This document shows, piece by piece, positions 1 to 4,537 of a DNA stretch of 6,564 bases (the stretch's first letter is position 1; the number at the start of each line of letters is the position of its first letter). This DNA comes from an uncultured Holosporaceae bacterium (GTDB taxonomy: Bacteria; Pseudomonadota; Alphaproteobacteria; CAISOG01). Below the pieces are notes generated by a model, which was not told where the DNA came from, did no database searches, and saw only the letters and a program-made list of their open reading frames with translations. The translations under genes were made by a program, and so were the position numbers. The DNA is taken from NCBI GenBank assembly GCA_903887035.1, contig CAISOG010000105.1, positions 1 through 6,564 of the forward strand. The letters run 5' to 3'.

Positions 1-1
1 G

Positions 2-823
2 ATGATTTCATGGGTTGAAAAAGGATTATCTATTGTTGATAACGATGAATCCAATGAGTATTTAACGTCTGCTGCTATTTCACTGTTAAACAGCCAATTT
101 AGAATTGTAAAAATTATTGGGAACATGGGCAAAAAAGTTGAAATAAATGGATTGGGCGGCATCTCTTTAGTTCATAACAATAGAATAGACGTTTCAGAAA
201 AACTTTTGAAGCGCTGTATAGATTTAATGAATCATCGGGATTCGGGGATCAGTAGCGCGGCTACCGCTTTGCTCAATAAACAATGGAATGAGCTGTCAGA
301 TCAACAGCAAGAAGCTGTTATCAATCAAAGCATAGATCTTGTTGATGCTAAGCCTGTATCAAGCTGCACAGCGATTAATCTGATTAACAATCATCTTCTT
401 AAAAGTGATTCTAGGCGTGAAACGATAGCCAATAAATGCATAAATATTTTGTTAAAATCCGATAATTCTTTGCAATGTCTAGCTACCGCACAGCAACGTC
501 TAGCTACCGCACAGCAACGTCTAGCTGCCGCACAGTACGCAAAAAATTACATCGAAGGTTCATCTGCACCCGCTGAAAGAAAGGCAAATGCTTTGCATTA
601 CTGTCAGGGTTTATCAAGAAATTCTGGTGTAGATAATCCTGATGAGGTAGCGATTTTTACTGAAGCACTACAGACCCTGCAGGCGCAGGTGGGTGGTAGT
701 TATAGCCAAATGCGAATTGCGACCCAACCTATTGTAACCAATGGAAATGAGCGCGCCAGTCCTTCACCACCACCCGCAACAAATTCAGCAGCTCTCGCAA
801 GGGCTGCAAGACCTACACGCTAA
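2..823 (+). CDS. alpha-helical (HEAT-like) repeat protein, unknown function, possibly 5'-partial
   Basis: I do not recognise a named family. The frame is open from the window edge, so the ATG at position 2 may be an internal methionine and the protein may be longer. Residues about 8-160 form a degenerate repeat of 36-38 residues: a helix around CIDL / SIDL / CINI (residues 72, 110, 146), a short loop, a helix like AATALLN, then a polar turn like LSDQQQEAVIN. A poorer copy lies at residues 8-32. This pattern is typical of alpha-solenoid (HEAT/ARM-like) binding scaffolds; that assignment is inferred from pattern only. Residues 160-180 are a heptad repeat (LATAQQR) likely to be helical or coiled coil. 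The C-terminus (about 245-273) is Pro/Ala/Ser-rich and probably disordered. No signal peptide or membrane segment is visible. The first 240 nt are about 33% G+C against about 60% in bioB, which suggests foreign origin or unusual selection. Function could be protein-protein interaction or an effector role; neither is shown. Confidence 0.7.
   Translation: MISWVEKGLSIVDNDESNEYLTSAAISLLNSQFRIVKIIGNMGKKVEINGLGGISLVHNNRIDVSEKLLKRCIDLMNHRDSGISSAATALLNKQWNELSDQQQEAVINQSIDLVDAKPVSSCTAINLINNHLLKSDSRRETIANKCINILLKSDNSLQCLATAQQRLATAQQRLAAAQYAKNYIEGSSAPAERKANALHYCQGLSRNSGVDNPDEVAIFTEALQTLQAQVGGSYSQMRIATQPIVTNGNERASPSPPPATNSAALARAARPTR
479..541 (+). repeat. 21-bp in-frame tandem repeat (three units)
   Basis: Two identical 21-bp units (479-499 and 500-520) are followed by a third, diverged unit (521-541). 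They encode LATAQQR, LATAQQR and LAAAQYA, exactly one heptad per unit. Because the unit is a multiple of three, gain or loss of copies keeps the reading frame. The first two units are identical at DNA level, which implies a recent duplication or continuing slippage. Confidence 0.93.
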
Positions 824-990
824 TCACCGCCACCGCCACTAAGCCTTAGGATCGGTGGGTGCAGCAGGGGCGGCTGCGGCCTGATAGCTTGACGCTAGGG
901 GGGCGCTGGGGGGATGGTGATGGCCGTGCTGGGGATCATCAGAATGAGACAACCAGAATCGGAATCCCAGAATTGCATAACCTGGATGGG
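824..990. other. G-rich intergenic region upstream of bioB
   Basis: No supported gene lies here. The stretch contains a possible hairpin with arms GCAGC (861-865) and GCTGC (873-877) that could end the upstream transcript, although no T-run follows, so it is not a convincing intrinsic terminator. It also carries one copy of the G-tract element described separately. G+C rises sharply relative to the preceding gene. Confidence 0.5.
885..915 (+). repeat. G-tract intergenic element, copy A
   Basis: A short stem-loop (TAGC 885-888 with GCTA 894-897) runs into AGGGGGG, then CGCTG and a second run of six G (908-913). It resembles copies B and C near the bioB stop codon and after the small WRDGKV gene: CGCT(T)AG, a G-run, CG(T/C)TG, then G-rich sequence ending in AT. 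It is the most diverged of the three. It could be a dispersed extragenic repeat or an RNA structural element; function is unknown. Confidence 0.55.
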
Positions 991-1018
991 ATGACTTTTG
1001 CGTGCAGCCGGTTATAGT
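991..1018 (+). promoter_or_regulatory. candidate sigma70-type promoter for bioB
   Basis: ATGACT (991-996) matches the -35 consensus at four of six positions. TATAGT (1013-1018) matches the -10 consensus at five of six, with a 16-bp spacer. Transcription would start near 1025, giving a leader of about 30 nt to the ATG at 1057, or an almost leaderless mRNA if the TTG at 1027 is used. The arms ATAACC (977-982) and GGTTAT (1010-1015) form an inverted repeat across this promoter, but the 27-nt gap does not fit a classical BirA operator. Confidence 0.35.
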
Positions 1019-1056
1019 GGGTAAGATTGTCCATTAACCCAACAAAATCTTGCCCC

Positions 1057-2151
1057 ATGTCTAGCCTAGCCAACAACGCCTCCCTTACCGATACCCTCAC
1101 CGCCGCCAACCCCGCCTCCAACCCCATCTCCAACCCCGTGGCCACCCCCGCCATTCGCCACGATTGGAGCGAGGCCGAGGTGCAGGAGCTGTTGCAGGCG
1201 CCGCTGTTCCCCCTGATTGATCGGGCGCGCGCCGTGCATTTGGCCTATCACCCCGGGGGGCAGGTGCAGTTGGCCAGCCTGCTTAGCATCAAAACCGGCG
1301 GATGCCCCGAAAATTGCGGCTATTGCCCGCAATCGGCGCATTACCAAAAATCGGTACAGGCCGCCAACCCCGATTTGCAGAAAGAGCCCCTGTGGCAGGT
1401 TGATGAGGTGTTGCAACGCGCCCAACAGGCCAAGGATGCGGGCGCCAGCCGTTTTTGCATGGGGGCAGCCTGGCGCCAGGTGCGCGATGGGGAGGAGTTT
1501 GATCGCGTGCTGGCCATGGTGCGCGGCGTGCGCGACCTGGGGATGGAGGCCTGCGTGACCCTGGGCATGCTGAATCAGGATCAGGCCAATCGGCTGGCGC
1601 AGGCTGGCCTGACCGCCTATAACCACAATCTGGATACCAGCGCGGCGTTTTACGACAAAATTATCACGACCCGCCGCTATGAAGACCGCCTGCAAACCCT
1701 GGAACATGTGCGCCAGGCGGGCATCACCGTCTGCTGCGGTGGCATTGTCGGCCTGGGTGAAGGGGTGCAGGATCGGGCGGCGATGTTGCAAACCCTGGCC
1801 AACCTGACCCCCCATCCCGAAAGCGTGCCCATCAACGCCCTGGTGGCGGTGGCGGGAACGCCATTGGCCGATCAGCCGCCGGTGGAGCCGTTGGAATTCG
1901 TGCGGATGGTCGCGGTTGCCCGCATTCTGATGCCCGCCACCATGGTTCGCCTGTCGGCGGGGCGCCAAGAATTGGGTGAGATGGCGCAACTGTTGGCGCT
2001 GTACGCGGGGGCAAACAGCATTTTTTATGGCGATAAGCTGCTGACCACCGGCAATCCCGATGTGGCCGATGACCAGGCCCTGTTGGCGGCGGCAGGCCTA
2101 ACCCCATCGCTGGCCTCGTCCACCCCCGCCAGCTGCGCTAGCGCCGCTTAG
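1057..2151 (+). CDS. bioB: biotin synthase BioB
   Basis: A radical-SAM enzyme that inserts sulfur into dethiobiotin to make biotin, the last step of the pathway, in the cytoplasm. Residue numbers count from the ATG at 1057. The radical-SAM cluster motif is CPENCGYC (Cys83, Cys87, Cys90). The ligands of the second, sacrificial [2Fe-2S] cluster are Cys134 (in RFCMGAAWR), Cys166 (in EACVTLGM), Cys226 (in TVCCGGIVGLGE) and Arg298 (in RLSAGR), corresponding to E. coli Cys97, Cys128, Cys188 and Arg260. YNHNLDTS, HPESVPINALV and GANSIFYGDKLLTT are also diagnostic. The product is 364 residues, slightly longer than E. coli BioB (346), with a low-complexity Asn/Pro/Ala N-terminus and an Ala/Ser tail. 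The in-frame TTG at 1027 would add ten residues. ATG 1057 is preferred because the candidate promoter lies too close to 1027, although neither start has a good ribosome binding site. No other bio genes adjoin it. The stop codon lies inside a G-tract repeat. Confidence 0.96.
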   Translation: MSSLANNASLTDTLTAANPASNPISNPVATPAIRHDWSEAEVQELLQAPLFPLIDRARAVHLAYHPGGQVQLASLLSIKTGGCPENCGYCPQSAHYQKSVQAANPDLQKEPLWQVDEVLQRAQQAKDAGASRFCMGAAWRQVRDGEEFDRVLAMVRGVRDLGMEACVTLGMLNQDQANRLAQAGLTAYNHNLDTSAAFYDKIITTRRYEDRLQTLEHVRQAGITVCCGGIVGLGEGVQDRAAMLQTLANLTPHPESVPINALVAVAGTPLADQPPVEPLEFVRMVAVARILMPATMVRLSAGRQELGEMAQLLALYAGANSIFYGDKLLTTGNPDVADDQALLAAAGLTPSLASSTPASCASAA

Positions 2152-2167
2152 GGGGGGCGTTGGGGAT
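2131..2167 (+). repeat. G-tract element, copy B, spanning the bioB stop codon
   Basis: AGCTG, a perfect 10-bp palindrome GCGCTAGCGC (2135-2144), CGCTTA, seven G (2151-2157), CGTTG and GGGAT. The last bioB codons and its TAG stop (2149-2151) are inside the element. The order of parts matches copy C after the WRDGKV gene: AGCTG, a small palindrome centred on a TAG, GCCGCTTAGG, a G-run, CGTTG. The kinase-like remnant reads out directly from the 3' end of this copy. Confidence 0.65.
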
Positions 2168-2339
2168 CAAAAATCTTAGAGAGCTTTTTATGCCTCTTGC
2201 TGATAAAGTGGTGATTTATGATAGCGCTAATGCTATTATAGGCGGAGTGTTGCCAAAAATTGCTGAAAAGATAGGGGATAGCTTGGTTGTTTTGAACCCT
2301 GATCTGTGGCAACAACTGAACAGCTCTATTAAGGAATAA
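2160..2339 (+). pseudogene. C-terminal remnant of a zeta-toxin-like kinase
   Basis: A short open frame reads LGIKNLRELFMPLADKVVIY, then DSANAI, LPKIAEKIGD and a Trp-containing tail (NPDLWQQLN). From family memory, this matches the C-terminal end of bacterial zeta-toxin-family P-loop kinases, where a G-I-x-N-F/L helix and a PLAD..x.YDNS segment precede P.xIA and a late D.W motif. Intact members are usually about 190-200 residues and phosphorylate UDP-N-acetylglucosamine or related substrates. Here the Walker A loop and catalytic centre are absent; only about 58 residues remain. Upstream the frame enters the G-tract repeat and then runs out of frame with bioB, so the 5' part is gone. An ATG at 2190, with a weak GAGAG 6 nt upstream, could still give a 49-residue peptide. 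G+C is about 40% in the middle, below bioB. It stops 4 nt before the next gene. The family call is from recalled motifs and needs a profile search. Confidence 0.65.
2331..2335 (+). promoter_or_regulatory. Shine-Dalgarno site for the WRDGKV small gene
   Basis: AAGGA lies 8 nt before the ATG at 2344, inside the last codons of the kinase remnant. It supports both the start choice and the view that the small gene is genuinely translated and was organised as the second gene of an operon. Confidence 0.7.
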
Positions 2340-2343
2340 CGCC

Positions 2344-2523
2344 ATGACCGAACTATCCACCGATCCGGTTATCAGAAAAATTGATCTTGGTTTGCAATCG
2401 GTGGCTATGGTCGTGATTGAAAAAGCCCGTCAGACTAACACCAAACTGGTCATTTGGCGCGATGGCAAAGTGATTGAGATTGATCCGGTTGAGCTGATCG
2501 ATACGTCAGATCCCAGGCCTTAA
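2344..2523 (+). CDS. small WRDGKV-motif protein, putative antitoxin partner of zeta-like kinase
   Basis: A complete 59-residue gene with a good Shine-Dalgarno site. The N-terminal half (about 10-32) is predicted to be a single amphipathic helix. It is followed by a beta-hairpin-like segment LVIWRDGKVIEIDP (35-48) and a short acidic tail. Small proteins with a helix followed by a WRDGK[VI] hairpin and a P-x-E ending commonly sit beside zeta-toxin-family kinase genes and are regarded as candidate antitoxins or accessory partners; this is recalled from gene-neighbourhood knowledge, not shown here. The gene starts 4 nt after the kinase remnant stops, which fits an operon. It appears intact while the kinase has lost its catalytic part, so it may be an orphan antitoxin or simply not yet decayed. 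No cysteine pairs, signal peptide or membrane segment are seen. Confidence 0.65.
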   Translation: MTELSTDPVIRKIDLGLQSVAMVVIEKARQTNTKLVIWRDGKVIEIDPVELIDTSDPRP

Positions 2524-2525
2524 CA

Positions 2526-2567
2526 AGCTGGTAGCCAGGCCGCTTAGGTGGGGGGGCGTTGAGGCAT
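2526..2567 (+). repeat. G-tract element, copy C, after the WRDGKV gene
   Basis: AGCTG, a small stem-loop (CTGG, TAG, CCAG at 2528-2538), GCCGCTTAGG, T, seven G (2550-2556), CGTTG, AGGCAT. It is the closest relative of copy B at the bioB stop. The two lie in the same orientation and bracket the toxin-antitoxin-like remnant as imperfect direct repeats. Confidence 0.65.
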
Positions 2568-2675
2568 TGGATGGTTCCCCCATCTAACCACAAGGCTGAT
2601 TAATAGGGTGCTAAGTGGTAGCGAACGGCGCCCTTTATCTAGTCCATGCATAAAGTTCCAGGTTTGTCGCTTAAT

Positions 2676-2699
2676 ATTGTTGCATTGTTATAACAATGC
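2676..2699. promoter_or_regulatory. perfect 18-bp palindrome with an extra half-site, candidate operator
   Basis: GCATTGTTATAACAATGC (2682-2699) is a perfect inverted repeat with no gap. An additional ATTGTT lies at 2676-2681, so the half-sites ATTGTT (2676), ATTGTT (2684) and AACAAT (2692) start exactly 8 bp apart. The centre includes TATAAC (2689-2694), a good -10-like hexamer. A possible -35 (TTGTCG, 2664-2669) is 19 bp upstream. This looks like a binding site for a dimeric regulator overlapping a promoter for the acetyltransferase gene. The regulator is not in the window, and the leader would be about 180 nt. Confidence 0.5.
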
Positions 2700-2878
2700 T
2701 GGTAGTTTGGAGAAATGACAACCTATTTGACCCAACAGATGGCATGGCGGGGTGCTGGATACAGCCACCCTATATCCGTGCCTATCCTTGTGCTGCGACG
2801 ACGATAATCGCTGCCTCGGCTGGCTTTGATGCGCCGGCCAACCCTTCGTCGTTCCATCTGTTTTGCATTGATATTATT

Positions 2879-3559
2879 ATGACTTCGTTACTTCTTGAAC
2901 GGCCGCCGACAGCCGTTGTGGCGGGTACTGCTTCACCGTCAGCCGTCGCCGTCGCCACGGAACAGTTGAGCTATCCCCTGATTACGCCTGCCGATACCGC
3001 CGCGGTGGTGGCAATGCATTATGGGGCGATGGAAAAAGCCTACACGAAGCTCTGCCCCGAATTTGCCGCCCATATTACCCCCACCAGCATTGGGGCGTTG
3101 TGGAAAGGCCATTGGCAGCAGGGGGAAAATGCCTGGGGCGTGATGGCGGTTGAAACAGCCTTAGATGGCGGGGAAAAGCTGTTGGGCATCGTGCGGGGGC
3201 AGCGGGATTGTACCCTGAATTTGCAGCCTGCCTATAACGAACCCGCGGCATTGCTGGCGCAAGTGTATGTGGCAGAGGCTGCCCGCGGGCGCGGGGTGGG
3301 ATCCAGGCTGGTTAACATCATGCTGGATATTTTGGCCAGCACTGGTCAAGGCCAGGCAATCTCCGCCGTGCATCCCAACAACCATGTGGGGCAAGGGCTG
3401 CAAACCAAGGCGGGTGGCCGCATACTGCCAGATTCCTATGAAGTTCACTATGCCAATTTTGGCGTCAGCAAAGAAGTCAGGTTGATTCAGCATAATCTTA
3501 CGACCCGCCAACCGAACCCCGAGTTATTGGCAATGCTGCGGGATGGTATGATGCGCTGA
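2879..3559 (+). CDS. GNAT-family N-acetyltransferase
   Basis: A probable acetyl-CoA-dependent acetyltransferase of the GNAT fold, 226 residues from the chosen ATG at 2879; substrate unknown. The acetyl-CoA pyrophosphate-binding motif A is clear: a beta-strand (LLAQVYVAEAA) leading into RGRGVG at residues 136-141 (the R/Q-x-x-G-x-G/A signature), then the long helix SRLVNIMLDIL. The following strand and loop (AISAVHPNNHVGQGLQTKAG) correspond to motif B, where N-x-x-x-x-x-Y/L-x-x-x-G-F is usual. The fold starts near residue 30 (LSYPLITPADTAAV); the first 29 residues are low-complexity. The ATG has no obvious ribosome binding site, and the same frame is open back to an ATG at 2696, but the extra 61 residues do not resemble GNAT sequence. 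GNAT proteins of this kind modify small molecules, antibiotics or protein N-termini; nothing here chooses among them. Confidence 0.82.
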   Translation: MTSLLLERPPTAVVAGTASPSAVAVATEQLSYPLITPADTAAVVAMHYGAMEKAYTKLCPEFAAHITPTSIGALWKGHWQQGENAWGVMAVETALDGGEKLLGIVRGQRDCTLNLQPAYNEPAALLAQVYVAEAARGRGVGSRLVNIMLDILASTGQGQAISAVHPNNHVGQGLQTKAGGRILPDSYEVHYANFGVSKEVRLIQHNLTTRQPNPELLAMLRDGMMR

Positions 3560-3562
3560 ATT

Positions 3563-3583
3563 GGGGGGCAGGCGGGGGGCAGG
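3563..3583 (+). repeat. tandem G-tract repeat after the acetyltransferase gene
   Basis: GGGGGGCAGG occurs twice (3563-3572 and 3574-3583) separated by one C, beginning 4 nt after the acetyltransferase stop codon. It belongs to the general pattern of G-runs just after stop codons in this window, but lacks the CGCTTAG lead-in of copies A to C. It could form a G-quadruplex-like structure in the mRNA; this is not demonstrated. Confidence 0.7.
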
Positions 3584-3649
3584 AATGGCCATGGGTTGAA
3601 GGATTTGGGTTAGCTGGCGTTTGTGCCTCTTTTACGATACGATGATGTG

Positions 3650-4537
3650 ATGAATCGATGGGCAACCCTGCTGAAAAAACGATGGTGGATCATCCTGATG
3701 GCGGAGCTGGCGATTATGTATTTGCTGGCGGTTGGGATGTTGTACGGTTTTCAACGCCGCTTGATCTATCAAACCGATGTCCGTGTGCCCGACCTGGCGG
3801 CTACCCAGATCCAGGGGTTGCAGGCGGTGAAGATTCCGACGTCGGATGCTCTGAACCTGTTGGCCTGGTATCACCCCGCGGCTACGGGCAAGCCCGTGGT
3901 GCTGATGTTTCATGGTAATGCAGGCAATTTGCAGTATCGAACCTTTAAAATTCAGTCGCTAATAAAGGCTGGCTATGGCGTTTTGTTGCCAGCCTGGCGG
4001 GGCTATAGCGGCAACGCGGGTGCCCCCAGCCAACAGGGGTTGTTTGCCGATGCGGACGCGGCGATGGCATGGCTGGCTGGGCAGGGTGTTGCGCCTGGTC
4101 AAACCGTGCTGTATGGCGAATCGTTGGGCACCGCCATGGCGGTTCGGGGCGCCGCCAACAGCCCGCAGGTTAAGGCGTTGATTCTGGAAGCCCCTTTTAC
4201 CAGCATGGTTGCCCTGACCTCCCGCCATATGCCGTTTTTGCCTGTAGCGCTGGCAAAACTATTGATCAAAGACCCCTATGATTCGCTCAGCCGGATTGGG
4301 CAGGTGCGTGCGCCTTTGCTGCTGCTGCATGGTGACCAAGACCAAGTCGTGCCGGTCGCCCTGGGTCGTCAATTGTTTGCGGCGGCTAACGATCCCAAAT
4401 ACTTGAAGGATTACCCGAAGGCGGGGCACAATGACCTCTATGACTTTGGCGCGGGGTATGATATTTTGGCCTTTCTGTCCAATCCCGTCATTGAGGCAAC
4501 CAATGATCAGCCATCTTTCCCCCAACGCCAACCCTAA
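3650..4537 (+). CDS. membrane-anchored alpha/beta hydrolase (ABHD13/Bem46-like)
   Basis: A serine hydrolase of the alpha/beta fold, 295 residues from the ATG at 3650. Residues about 13-33 form one hydrophobic helix preceded by KKR, giving an inner-membrane anchor; the catalytic domain probably faces the periplasm, though topology is inferred. Family motifs in order: FHGNAGN (87-93, oxyanion-hole region), RGYSGNAGAPSQQGL (117-131), the nucleophile elbow GESLG with Ser158, EAPFTS (180-185), LLLHGDQDQVVP with Asp231, and AGHND with His260. A full Ser-Asp-His triad is therefore present. The RGY.G..G.PS..GL segment is characteristic of Bem46/ABHD13 and YfhR-type proteins, whose natural substrates are poorly known (esterase or thioesterase activity is likely). 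A GTG at 3623 could extend the protein by nine residues; neither start has a clear ribosome binding site. Its 3' end overlaps the AsmA-like gene by 35 nt, indicating co-transcription. Confidence 0.9.
   Translation: MNRWATLLKKRWWIILMAELAIMYLLAVGMLYGFQRRLIYQTDVRVPDLAATQIQGLQAVKIPTSDALNLLAWYHPAATGKPVVLMFHGNAGNLQYRTFKIQSLIKAGYGVLLPAWRGYSGNAGAPSQQGLFADADAAMAWLAGQGVAPGQTVLYGESLGTAMAVRGAANSPQVKALILEAPFTSMVALTSRHMPFLPVALAKLLIKDPYDSLSRIGQVRAPLLLLHGDQDQVVPVALGRQLFAAANDPKYLKDYPKAGHNDLYDFGAGYDILAFLSNPVIEATNDQPSFPQRQP
4493..4496 (+). promoter_or_regulatory. Shine-Dalgarno site for the AsmA-like gene
   Basis: GAGG lies 6 nt before the ATG at 4503, inside the hydrolase coding sequence. It decides the start of the AsmA-like gene against the upstream ATG at 4431, which would give a longer overlap and an N-terminal extension unlike the family. 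Confidence 0.6.

Larger units (their letters stand above)
2524..2878. other. 355-nt stretch without a supported gene
   Basis: It begins with G-tract copy C, followed by a weak hairpin (GATGG and CCATC around TTCCC, near 2569-2583). An AT-richer part around 2664-2700 contains the palindrome. From 2696 a frame is open into the acetyltransferase gene, but its 61 residues are rich in Trp, Cys and Pro, look unlike a GNAT N-terminus, and lack a ribosome binding site. I regard it as untranslated leader or spacer. No other small gene is convincing on either strand. Confidence 0.5.

Noticed and set aside
861..877. GCAGC/GCTGC hairpin as an intrinsic terminator of the first gene
   Set aside because: The stem is only 5 bp and no T-run follows. 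It is kept only as a note on the intergenic region.
914..994. A 26-codon open frame starting at ATG 914 upstream of bioB
   Set aside because: It is short, starts within the G-tract, shows no recognisable motif, and ends inside the candidate promoter. It is most likely chance.
973..1016. Possible BirA operator: TTGCATAACC followed by GGTTATAG
   Set aside because: The half-sites resemble the BirA consensus loosely, but the 27-nt gap between the ATAACC and GGTTAT arms is too long for the usual 14-16 nt spacing. The TTATAG part matches only half of a BioR box.
1066..1989. Long open frame on the minus strand opposite bioB (307 codons)
   Set aside because: It is a mirror frame of a GC-rich coding region: His/Gly/Gln-rich with no domain signature, directly opposite an unambiguous bioB.
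2148..2360. Minus-strand 70-codon open frame opposite the kinase remnant
   Set aside because: The plus strand has a recognisable kinase tail and a second gene with a ribosome binding site in this interval. The minus-strand product has no features.
2131..2567. Insertion sequence or miniature transposon bounded by the G-tract repeats
   Set aside because: The repeats are direct, not inverted. No transposase is present, and the content is a toxin-antitoxin-like remnant, so a classical IS or MITE is not supported.
4431..4502. Upstream ATG start for the AsmA-like protein, adding 24 residues
   Set aside because: It would put the start over 100 nt inside the hydrolase gene without a ribosome binding site and would place a non-family extension before the membrane anchor. 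The ATG at 4503 has GAGG at good spacing.
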